Part shown: one piece after another, positions 21,780 to 32,850 of the stretch
Numbering within the stretch: position 1 is the first letter of the stretch
Layout: every line of letters starts with the position of its first letter
Assembly: GCA_009760855.2 (NCBI GenBank)
Contig: WPIO01000066.1
Span: forward strand, 264,001 to 328,000
Origin: Cristatella mucedo
Lineage: Eukaryota > Bryozoa > Phylactolaemata > Cristatellidae
DNA length: 64,000 nucleotides
Direction: 5' to 3'
Made by a program: the position numbers and the translations under genes
The notes under the pieces: generated by a model
What the model saw: only the letters and a program-made list of their open reading frames with translations
Told to the model about the DNA's origin: nothing
Database searches by the model: none

Positions 21780-24700
21780 AGAGGGCATCCTCACAACGGC
21801 GGTCGACCTGCAGGTAGATGGCCATGATGTGGCTGGACTTCTAGACTCCGGGGCCGAAATCTCGTTAGTTGATGCTAAGTATGCTACAGCCTGGGGCTTG
21901 AAGTTGAATAAGTCCACCATGAAGGCCGTCGGGGTGACCGGGGCACTACTGGATATCATAGGCACAGCCAGTGTCCTTATCACTATAGCGAAGTTGGTAG
22001 GGAGGCACGTGGTGCATGTAGCCGAGGGTAGCTCATTTCCAGTGCTACTAGGGACCGACTTTCTTAGGAAACTTCCCCCTCTAACTCTGGACTACGAGCA
22101 TGGTGTAGCGACTATTGGGACCCATACAATAAACTTACGGAAAAACCGCTCCTTTGACCCACCTGAGATGGATGTATGTGTGCCAGAGGACCTAAATATT
22201 GCACCTAGGTGCGAGCAGTTGGTCAGATGTCCTGTGACGACTGCAGTAGAGGTTGAATGGCTTTTCGAGCCCAACGAAGGGGGGCTGGGTCTGGCTGCAG
22301 CTAGGGCCATAGTCGTATGGCGGTGCTGGGTCCCAGTGCGGCTCATTAATACTGGCCACCACCCGGTCCGACTCAAGCTGGGCACTCACATTGATAGACT
22401 GCTTCCAGTTGAGTCCAGAGTGGATGTACAAAACAGGCCAGCCACTGAAGTCTGTGGCGTTAGGGAAGTGGCATCGGACGAGTTCCAGCTTGATCTTTCA
22501 GGAACTAGCTTGAAACCACAGGAGCAGCAGCAGCTGCGAGATCTCCTGATTGATTATCGGGATGTTTTCTCAAGTGGGAGCTTAGACCTCGGCCTGCTAG
22601 AACAAGTGCAGCACCAAATAGACACCGGGAGTTCGAGGCCTATTCGGTCCATGCCCTACCCTGTACCTCAGGCACTGCGATCCGAAGTAGACAACCAGGT
22701 ACGCGACATGCTCGAAGCCGGGGTGATCGAAGAGTCGTGTAGCCCATGGAGCTCGCCGGTAGTACTAGTCAAGAAGAAGGACGGTACCTACCGGTTCTGT
22801 GTTGATTATAGGCGGCTTAACTCGGTAACGGTCAAGGACAGCTACCCATTACCTCGGCCAGACGAGGTTTGTCAATTGTTAGGGGGTGCACGATATTTCA
22901 GCACTCTTGACCTCGCCTCAGGGTACTGGCAGATAGCGATGCACCCTGAGGACAAGGCAAAGACTGCCTTCGTGACTTACAATGGGCAGTACCAGTTTAA
23001 AAAGATGAGCTTTGGGCTGTGCAATGCACCAGGTACGTTTCAGCGAGCCATGGACTTCGTCCTAGCGGGTCTTTAATGGACGACTTGCTTAATTTATATA
23101 GACGACATATTGGTCTTTTCGAGGAGCTTTGAGGAACATCTCGTTCGGCTTGGGGAGGTTCTGGATAGGATGAGAGCAAATGGTCTCAAGATCAAACCCT
23201 CAAAATGCCACTTCACCAGAGACGAAGTGTGTTATTTGGGGCACGTACTGTCCCCGGACGGTATATTGCCAGATCCTGGGAATTTGGACAAGATTCTGCA
23301 TTAACCACCACCCAGGGATGCACAGGAGGTCAGGCAGTTCCTTGGACTGGCCTCTTACTATCGCAAGTTTGTGCCCGGGTTTGCAAAAATTGCTGTGCCG
23401 CTAAACAACCTGCTGCGAAAGGGTGAGCGCTTCGTGTGGTCGAGGGAATGTGAGCGTTCCTTCAAGGATCTCCGGGACCGGCTGTGTGCAAAGCCAATTC
23501 TTAGGTTCTCAGACTTTGCTGCACCCTTTGTTCTTAGTACAGATGCCAGTGGTACTGCTCTAGGAGCCGTTCTCGGGCAGGTGGTGGACGGGAAGGAGCA
23601 TGCCGTCGCCTATTTCAGCCGGATTCTGAACAAGGCTGAACGTAATTACTCTACCGTTGAGCGGGAGGCATTAGCCGTCATAGCAGCGGTGCGCCACTTT
23701 CGAGGGTACCTTTATGGCCACCGGTTCTCTGTCCTGACGGATCACCAGCCTTTGGTGTGGGTCCTTAAAGGGAACCACGAATCTCGGCGCTTAGCAAAGT
23801 GGTCATTGGAGCTACAGGAGTACGATAAGGATGTGAAATATCGTTGTGGGAAGGCTAATGCCAATGCTGATGCTCTGTCACGTTTACAAGACGCGGCTCC
23901 TGCTGGCTTCGTGGGCACTGTCGTTGCAGCCGAGGCTGACCCTGCGTACATGAGGAAAATGCAGTTGAACGATTCGTTGCTGCGCTGCCTAATGGAATCG
24001 TTGCAGGGGAACGATGTCGGACACTGCACACAGGAGCAAAGACAATAAGTAAACGATCATCGCTCATCGTTCGTTCTGCTCCCGAATGGGTGTCTCTATC
24101 GGGCTGTCACCGGAAAGCGCCGTAAGCAGCTGGTGGTACCTGCTGCCCTCCGACTGCATGTTAAGCAGTAGTGCCACGATAGTCTATTCGGAGCACATTT
24201 GGGCACCCAGAAAACCCTGAGCCGCGCGCAAGAGCGATACTTCTGGCCAGGCATGGCAGAAGACATCGCGGAGTATGTAAGGACGTGCATCGCATGCCAC
24301 TCCAAAAAGCGGCCTCGGCAATGGGCAAAAGTGCCTCTGAAGAGCATCCCAGTGGAACGACCTTGGCAACGAGTTGCCATGGACATAGTGAAGCTGTCAC
24401 TAACATCGTCAGGGAACCGGTACATACTAGTGATGACCGACTGCTTCACCAAGTGGCCCGAGGCTAGAGCGATTCCGGACCAGACAGCACTGACCTGTGC
24501 CAAAGTCTTCATGGAAGATATTGTCTGCCGGCACGGTGTTCCCGATCAGGTCCTCTCTGACCGTGGGGCCAACTTTATGTCTCGAATGCTCGAGCGGGTG
24601 TGTCGCATGATGTCTATCGACCAATTGCACACATCGCCGTATCACCCGCAGACTGATGGGCTAGTAGAGCGCTTGAATGGCACGCTTGTAGAGATGCTTT

Positions 24701-25488
24701 CCATGTTTGTCAGCAGCAACCAGCGTGATTGGGACTTGTACATACCGTACGTGCTGTTTGCCTATCGAATTTGCTTTCACAAGTCGACTCGCTGCAGCCC
24801 ATTTTTCATGAACCACGGGCGAGAGGCTCGTTTGCCAATAGACCTAGTTTTGCCTGTTGACGAGCCGTGTGAAGCCGGGGACGGCTATGTGCAGGCCATG
24901 CATGATAAGCTTGTCGAAGCATGGGACGTAGCAAGGCAGAACATTCAGGCTGCTCAGGCCAAGCAAAAGCGGCAGTACGACCGTACTGCTACAGAATCCG
25001 CCCTGAAGGTCGGTGACTACGTGTATGTTTATACACCCAGGCCCCGGAAGGGTCTTTCACCAAAGTTGCAACACCTGTGGCGAGGTCCTCTCCTTATTGT
25101 GGACCGTACTGACACGAACGTTCACGTTGTGGACGAACACGACACTGCTGGCACACCTAGCACAGTACATATCAACCGCTGCAAACCAGCTTGGCTCAGG
25201 GCAACAGGACTGCCACCTGATGACCTGGAGGACGAGCTTCCCACGCCAAGCACTTCTGATGAGGCAGATGGAGGGGAAATTAATGATGATCAGCCACCAG
25301 CCTCTGCGGATCACGCTGAAGAAGAGCCTGTCGAACCGACGGCGACACCTCAACTCGACGGAGAACTCACGCTCGGAGTTGGACCAGATACTGCCTCACT
25401 AAGCGATCAGGCTAATGCAGGCCCAGCTGGCTCACGGCAAAGCGTGCGCCAGAGGAAGCCCAATCCTCGTTTTTCAGAATTTGCGTAA
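21780..25488 (+). pseudogene. pol: Gypsy pol, copy 1 (broken)
   Basis: Same polyprotein as copy 2: aspartic protease (LLDSGAEISLVD), reverse transcriptase (block with YRFCVDYRRLN), RNase H (LSTDASGTALGAVLGQ), zinc-binding integrase N-terminus and DDE core (LSDRGANF, SPYHPQTDGLVERLN), and a GPY/F-like C-terminal module. It has a handful of breaks. By sequence it is very close to copy 2. Confidence 0.92.
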
Positions 25489-25900
25489 AGTTCGTATGTT
25501 TCATGGTATGCGAAAGGTTCAACCGTTAGTGCCATGTGCTTCCTGTGATTTTAGGTCGACCTCAACTCCGGTCAACGTGCATCGTGGAACATTTGGGACT
25601 TCGACCAACAGCAACCGTCTGGCCACCTCATGATGATGATGCCCACAGAGGACAGTGACCGCTAGCTCGCCAGAAACTCGCCAGGAGCGGCTGTGCCTCG
25701 TGAAAAGGACATCGTCTGATAACTTTGAGATGACATTTTAGATTAGTTCGTAGCACTAATAGACTTGTAATCGTGATTACTCGGTGTAATGCTCATGAGC
25801 AATCGCTGTGTATTTGGAGCCTCTGTGGTAGTTAAACGACATGTCCGCAGAGTGGATGGTTGTAGATGCGAGGACGCATCTTCCCCCGGATGGTGACATA

Positions 25901-26427
25901 TGTACCCTAGAGTAGGCGGACCCACTGACATTCGATATGTCGGGCTGGGCGTTGCCTTGCCCCGGAAGGGAAAAGCCTGGGGTCAGCTCCCAGAGTTCCG
26001 AGGACGGGAACTGGGTACAACGTGCTCGCTCTCTTTCGGCGGAAGCTCTCGACGGTGTTGGACGTCCGCTCCGTCTACCACAGAGTACTCAGCTAGCCGG
26101 GTCTTGGACGGCGTATGCTTGTACTGGTGAGACGGAGTCCTGCGACGGTGCGACTTTGGAAGCCGACTGAGCACTAACACGTTTGTTCTCGCTTGCGGCG
26201 TCATCCCGTGCCCCTGTAGTTTACCTTGTACAGGAACTTCCTCTGTAGGCTTGTTTAGTGCCCTCCTTTGTATAGCGCATGCGTGTGTATTATATAAAGT
26301 GTTGTGTACCCGATTGATCACGCGTGAACCACTGTTACCAAAGGGCCCGGCGTAACGACCCAGAACGGACATAGATAGTAGCGAGCCATAGTGGGAGTTA
26401 GCCGCTGGCCCATTGAACTCGGTTACA
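25901..26427 (+). repeat. 3' LTR of Gypsy copy 1
   Basis: 527 bases, matching the 5' LTR except for about one position. A 7-base-stem hairpin (AGATGCG/CGCATCT, 25864-25881) lies just upstream, and there is no clear polypurine tract next to the LTR. Confidence 0.95.
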
Positions 26428-27500
26428 TTTCAATAGCTGTGCCAGGCATCAGCGGCAGGAGCACCTTAGAGCACCCATACGTTAGCTTAAAAAGTCTAGG
26501 TGCATATAGTAGACGAGTGGAGTCATTACCGGCGGAGGCTTTTAACAGCCATACAGTATTATTGATTTGGATACATTAGCGAAAGTTTCTAAGCGTTGAG
26601 CAGTAATATGTAGTTTGGATTTGGTTCTGGTATGTGGCGAGCGGATCGTGTGACAGTAGTACCCTTGGTCGGTGGTGCAATAGCTACCGTGTCCTTTCAG
26701 TAGCTGCAGCACTTTGGCAGCCATGGCATCCGGAAAGCAGTGGACTCCTGGCGGCAGTGGCTCCAGGCTGCCGCGGCCTCCTGGCCGGTGTGGCACTTGC
26801 TATCGACATCTAGAAGCTTGCGGCTGGGCGGTTCCACCGAGCGGCTAACCGAAGGTGACCTATTTATAATCAGCTCTATAGCTAAAAGCTCTCTCCTCGA
26901 GTGCAGCCTAGTGACTATTACACTGCCTACTCCTTGTCTACCTTGGCCGTAGGTTTTTGGCGATCTGTTCCAAGGCATTATAATTCAGCAGCCTTTAATA
27001 AAAAAGGAATTGCACCCACGGCTGATTTACTTAGCCTATGTTTCATTACTGCAATCACAGTGCAATTAGTTAAACTTAGCACTTCCTTGGTTACTCCGAA
27101 GAGCGTCAAGTTGTGCAGCCTGAATTAAAACATGGAATGAGACGGTAACTGTAGCATGCCCAATAATACCCTAAACCTGGCAATTAAGTCAAAGCGTTGT
27201 ATTCTCAGCATACTTTAATAATCGTGAAATGATCTTAAAAGGACGTGACATTAACGGCTCATTGAGAAATTCAAACTATATTCGGTTATTTTGGGCTCTC
27301 CTTTTATCTGAGTGGTCAGAGTGGTAAATGGTTCACTTTACAGTGAAAAAGTCAAAATCTGCCGTATCAGACTTTACAGAGCGAGGACTCATTATTAGAC
27401 TCTTTCTATGTTTTCTGTTTCATGTGAATGCAATACGTCAAACACAGCTTCGGTATGAACTGAGGAATTTTGCAGGAACATTCCTGAATCAAATTGAACG
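26428..27500 (+). repeat. Repeat X, copy 2, right part
   Basis: Continues copy 2 after the Gypsy insertion, matching 55.46-56.53 kb and the complement of 2.8-3.85 kb. Short frames here have no domain and are not conserved as proteins. Confidence 0.8.
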
Positions 27501-27600
27501 TAATCTAATTGCGACGGCGACAAAGGATCGCCCTCAGCAGGCTATAAACTAACGACCTCGGGGCCGAGGTCATGAAAAACTACCACCATACGCAGCTGAA
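27500..27600 (-). mobile_element. Partial SINE
   Basis: Matches the tRNA-like head of the SINE family on the minus strand (AACGACCTCGGGGCCGAGGTC near 27550). The body is missing or degraded. It is not at the SINE position shared by the X copies, so it is a separate insertion or rearranged piece. Confidence 0.65.
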
Positions 27601-27689
27601 CTTGGGTAAGCCGAGCTGCAGTCAGGTTAGACCTCAGCATGTGCCAACAACAACAGCGATACTTAATAAGTCTACAGGAAGGGTCCTAA

Positions 27690-28505
27690 GCATCCAACTG
27701 CACTTCTTGCGAACATCTTAAAGGAAACGATACAGCTAAGATCTGTCTAAAGTTATTCTGATTGTTGATTGTGATTGTTGACCGCAGCTCGTGAGAAATT
27801 ACGTGCCTATTGACGGCTAAGGGCTTATCACTCGGGCTGCTGGGTCTCCCAAACCGGCGGCTGCCTTAGCAACACAGGTGGCTAGTAACCTGCATGCTAA
27901 TTATTATCGTCAGCAGCTGTTATCGCCTCGTCATCGTAGATCGAATGCATTCCTAGATATTAACGTTGTTGTTAAGATTCATGAACTATGCATTAAAAAA
28001 ATAAAAGCACCTCGTAGCCGCCACTGTGGCCCGAAGAGCCAGCTCAGACGCCACTCGTTGGGCGGGAACTGCAAGCTGAGTACCCCTTCGTTTAGTATTC
28101 CTAGAATTGTCTCGAACCGCTCAGCATGCTCCCCCACATGCGTCACAGTAAATCTCTCTAACTTAGTGGTCATCAGGCCTGTAGTAACTCGGTCGGCCAG
28201 CCTTAACGCTTGCCATTAGAGTCCTCGCTCAATGTGCAATAAACGTCGGGTAATAGGCGATCTTATTCTGAAAATCGAATTGCCCTGCTCGCCCTAACAT
28301 AGACTTGGATAAAATCGATACACTTTTCGACAATTAAAGAAGCGACTCCATCTAGTTTCTCGTTCTTTCACACCCCTAGATAAATCAAAATTTGAGGTGG
28401 ATTTGCTATTATCGTGCAATCGAAATTCAACTTCAAACCATTTGCAGTACCCTCGAAGCAGTCTTTCAAATCAATTGTCTTGGTATTGGCAATTGAATCT
28501 TGAGT
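27690..28505 (+). mobile_element. LINE-A 5' fragment
   Basis: Matches the 5' UTR and first endonuclease codons of the LINE-A copy at 42.99-43.72 kb, including the stretch GCTGCTGGGTCTCCCAAACC and the segment ending at the P-F-A-V-P block. It stops near 28505, where an opposite-strand LINE-A begins. Confidence 0.8.
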
Positions 28506-28514
28506 AATATCATG

Positions 28515-30432
28515 CTTGTAATAATAATAAAAAATAATAATGCACTTGATAAAGCACCCTCAGAGAACTTAATCTCTTTTTAAGCACTTTAATTTTGCTG
28601 CAAAGGGAAACGAAATTGAATGGTTAGTAAAATCATGCTTGATAGACAAACAAAATGAATAACATGGTTAGGGATGACATGCACAGGGTCAGCATGCAAA
28701 TTTGGTTAGTGGTAGCATGCACAGTGTCAGCACACATAAGCACATGAGGGATAAATCACATGGACCCACTAAGTGCTGTCCTAAATAGGTGTGTTTTTAA
28801 GTTTTTTTCAAATGTGGTCAGGTCAAGGGATGTTCTGATGCAGGTCGGGAGTAAGCTCCAGGCTTTGGGAGCATACGAACTAAATGCACGGTCTCCAAAG
28901 GCTTTAGTGTTTGTACGAAGTATTTATAGATTTTTGGATTCTGAAAAGCTGGTAGTACGATGCTTGGCCTAATGGGGGAGTTTATAAGAGAGATAGGCTG
29001 GAGCCATACAATGAATGGACCTAAAAGTGAGTGACAAAACCTTGAAGTCAATCCGTTGCTGGACCTGTAGCCATTGCAGGTCGGCGAGAAATGGAGTGAT
29101 GTAGTAACTGCGACGCTCACAACAGACGAGCCTAGCTGCAGAATTTTTCACCAGGTTCAATCGCCTGATCGCACATAATGGTAGGCCAGTTAGCTGTGAG
29201 TTGCAGAAGTCGAGACGGGATGTCACGAATGTACGGACCAACTTGGACGTGGTATCCTTATCTAAACAATAATGAATTTTAGCAATGTTATGAAGCTGAA
29301 AATAAGCATTTTTGGCAGTAGAGCTTCTACGGACTAAAGGACTAGATCACTAATACCCGCCTAAATGTAGACATTGAGGTGCAGCCAGAAATCCTGGAAC
29401 AACATTCCAGTGGAGATGTTGTCATCGCAGAGATGGACTCTCTGATCTTTCCTACCTTCTGCACAAAAAATTGAGAGAAGCGATCGGCTAGATCATCACA
29501 AGGATCATCAGGCAAGGAGGTAACCTTGGAGCGGTTAAGGAGAAGGTTTATCGACGACGCCAGCATTTTTGGATGGTGCATCTGTGATTCAACAATATTT
29601 CTTTAGAAGCTAGACTTGGCCTTTTCTTGAATTAATTGGTACGAACTACAGTAGTCTTCATATGCCCATCGAGGGAAAGTCAGTCCATATCTATCGTATG
29701 GTTTTCAAGCATTCGCTTAGTAGACCTCGCTAGTTTAATGTCTGTATAAAAACCATAGGTCGTCTGGGAGGGGGCGCCCAGTGTGCTTTTTCATAGGTGC
29801 AAACTCGTCGAGCCTGTTAGCTAGTGTCGTGTTGTAGCTATCTGCAAATGAAGACAGATCGGAGAGAGGACTGGGCAGCTGAGGTGATGCAGATATTCTC
29901 GCATGGACAGCATCGATGCAAGGGTCTTGAGGTTTCGCCATTCACAGGCTATTTTAGAGGACGGGTTGGGCACACACTGTAGATTGAACGAGATCTGCAT
30001 ATGGTCAGATATGCAGGATTTGGTGATAAATGGTGATGAAAAAGTGCAGCTGTACGCGAAAATCTTGCCAAGTGTGTGAACCTTGATGTGAGTAGGGCCA
30101 TGCACATGACCCACAAGAGACAATGAGTCAGTTAATGTACGAAATTCGGTGCTGAAAGACTCAGATAAGCTGTCAAAGTGAACGTTGAAATCACCCACAA
30201 TGAGTAAGGACAATTTTCTTGCACACAGAATGGAAATGATTTCGAAGAAATCTGATATACAGGAGGGCTTGGTACCAGGTGGGCGATAGACTACTGCCAT
30301 TATCGGTAGCTTCTTTTCGGATGAGACCAAGACAATTGATTCAAAAACTGCTTCGTTGGTACTGCAAATGGCTTGAAGTTGAATTTCTAGCGCACGATAA
30401 TAGCAGCTCCACCTCCAGTTTTGATCGATGCT
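28515..30432 (-). mobile_element. LINE-A copy with internal RT deletion
   Basis: From the 3' tail (AT-rich trinucleotide run, 28515-28540) up to the endonuclease. The endonuclease part at 29821-30330 is well preserved (VYRPPGTKPS, LLIVGDFNVHFD, SDHMQISF). The linker (29342-29581) and the RT C-terminus (28818-29241) are present, but the catalytic core between them is missing at about 29320. Not active. Confidence 0.85.
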
Positions 30433-30439
30433 TGATGAA

Positions 30440-30655
30440 AACCAACATGAACAACATGGTTAGGGGCGATATGCACAGGGTCAGCACGCAAATGTGGTTA
30501 GTAGCAATATGCACAGTGTCAGCATGCACAAGCACATGAAGGACAAGTCACAGCGACCCACTATATGCATTAAAAATAGGTGTGTTATTCAGTTCACGTT
30601 GTCAAGCCAAGGATTGTTGTAACGCAAGTCGGGAGGCAGTTACAGGCTTTGGGAG
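30440..30655 (-). mobile_element. LINE-A 3'-end fragment
   Basis: A further copy of the last 200 bases of LINE-A coding and 3' UTR (GGTTAGGGGCGATATGCACA, then a degraded FKRNL region), abutting repeat X at 30656. Confidence 0.75.
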
Positions 30656-32850
30656 CATCTGTCTCTTTTATTAATTTATGATGCAGCTTTTTCGAGAGTT
30701 ATTTAATACTGAAGCGTATACTGTCAGTGTTTTGCTGACTTATCGTATGTGAGTATATTCCTAACTATCGACGTAGAATAAACTCAGAAACTGGTTTTAT
30801 AAAGTTTGGTCGCGGCGACTAAAAAAGTAATAAAAGTGTGCTAAGATTACCCTGCCCTACTTCTGAGATACTGATTAGAATTCGCAACGATAGACAGCTT
30901 TGTTGGATAGGCGAGCTAATGACAATGCGGCGCTGCACCACACATTCTCTCCAACATGGCCGTTCTCGTGGTGGTCGGCCTTAGCTATTTTTTATTGGCT
31001 AGTTCTAGTCGCTGGTGTGCAGCTGTATGGGCACCGGACACGCTTGCCTTACGTGAACGCAATTGATTTTCTTTGAAGACGAACACTGCCAGAGGGCACC
31101 ACTATTTCTCAACCCTGCTGCGTCCAGGAGTTTCAGCACTTGACTCACTTAAGTAAGAGCGCAGCAACGAGCTGGCTACTAGGGCTATCCTTGAAATGTC
31201 TATTTTAATTCTCTACGGCACTGTGCTTGCTACTTCTGACCCTAGCGACATGTTAAACCTGCGTATGAGACGTCTAACGACAGCAAGACTGCTGACATGT
31301 ATATGTTGATAACAAACGTTTGACCTAGCTTCCTTTAAAACATATTAAAATAACTAAACTAGCACACTTTAATAGTTTCTTCTGTACAGGTACACGTGAG
31401 CGTTTAAGGCTATCACAACTGCTTGTTGCGAGAGAAAAAAGGATAGACCTCCGCAGGCTTGAAACTAACGACCTCGGGGCAGAGGTCGTGAAAAACAACC
31501 ACCGCACTTAATGTGTCGTCAAGGCCCTAATGGAATTGGCATAGTTTTACGAGATAGATTGAGTTTTCTGAACACTGTCTTCTGAGAACTCACCTTTTTT
31601 ACCTATAGAAATTGCGGTCATGCTGACGAAGAGGCTTGTTATGCAAAAACTCCCTTATATTCTGAAAGTTTTTATGAAAAAGCTGTATGTTTCAAACCTC
31701 TTCCTTAAAACCTCTTCAAAAGAAGCAGACAGCGTTTGGATCATTCTCAATGCCCAGGAGAAGTAGAGCCAATTTTAAATACAGTCGACGTAGACGTAGA
31801 CTTTATTGACTAGAATTTATTCTAGAATTTATTGACACTTACTTGGTGCAAACAAAGAAATTGGCTGCCGTTTCAAAGTATCTTATTTACTATTCCTTAC
31901 CCGTTGATTGACGGTAGACCACTTTACAACCGCACTGTATAATGTGCTCGTTAAGCAAATTGGGTATAAACATGGGCAGCTCACTAAACGGCAAAGACCT
32001 AGTGGTGAATAAAAACCGTAACACTTAGGAGGTTCAATCGAGTGGAAGCGGTTGGGCTGCCCGAAGCTGGCCAGTTTAAAATCACCAACAGAGTTGAAAA
32101 AATTCTCCTGGAGTGCAGCCTACTGGCTATTACTCTGTTGACTCATTGTCAGCCTTGGCCGCAGGTTTTCGGAGATCCGTAATGTAGGCTAGTGATAAAA
32201 TAAAAGTTTTAACGTCCAATATGTATTATTGTTTCTTACTTTGTAAAATATATATTGGGTAATAGGGCATAATGATGACTAAAGTGTGTTATTTCATGTC
32301 CAGAGAGCTTTAAAAATGGTAATACCAAATTAGGTGGTGAACATATTTTTTTCGATGCTATGTTTACAAAAATAATCGATTATAAATAAAAAACTATACT
32401 TCGCGGAAATTCGCCTTCCGTGTTAGAGTTTAAAACCAACTAACCCCGTTTAACGAGAGACGACAGTACAAAGTTTTAGCAAGGCTTACTTTAGATGCCT
32501 TAACCGCCTACTGCTGATATGTGTATCTGGCGGATTAAACTAAGACGGCATATTCAAACCTCTACGTCTTGTTGAAGATACTGCCGTTGCTCAGGTTTTA
32601 TCAGCAGATGAAGACCTTAGCTTTACCTTAGAAAAGTTGGGCCGGTCGTATGGTATTTTTTACTTAGTTATCATCCTGTAGATATTGAAGCCCCCACGTG
32701 TCTTCACGTCAAGTGCTGACTAATCTTTGGCTATGTAGTTTCCTTGCTTATAGACCATAGGCGACCAAAGAACATAGTTAGTTGATGCACAATTTTAATC
32801 CTCACTTTAAGGCGTATTACATCACGAGATATTTTTTGCCGCGATTTAAA
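30656..32850 (+). repeat. Repeat X, copy 3
   Basis: Begins within X (matching 18.33 kb) and runs through the segment with the SINE. After an internal gap it includes the X end segment also present at 57.06-57.64 kb (TTGAAGCCCCCACGTGTCTT region). It is followed directly by another X copy, giving a tandem pair. No gene supported. Confidence 0.75.
31378..31530 (-). mobile_element. SINE inside repeat X copy 3
   Basis: Same SINE, same internal place as in the other X copies; diverged. Confidence 0.7.

Larger units (their letters stand above)
19670..26427 (+). mobile_element. Gypsy-type LTR retrotransposon, copy 1 (full length, broken coding)
   Basis: A 6,758-bp element with two 527-bp LTRs, gag and pol, flanked by the 4-base duplication TTTC (19666-19669 and 26428-26431). 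The LTRs begin TGTACCC and end GGTTACA. They differ at about one position, so the insertion is recent, yet the internal coding region is broken at a few places. Gene order (protease, RT, RNase H, integrase) places it in the Ty3/Gypsy group. No envelope gene is seen. Confidence 0.95.

Noticed and set aside
20564-25353. Minus-strand frames opposite Gypsy copy 1
   Set aside because: Antisense shadows of gag and pol with no independent domain.
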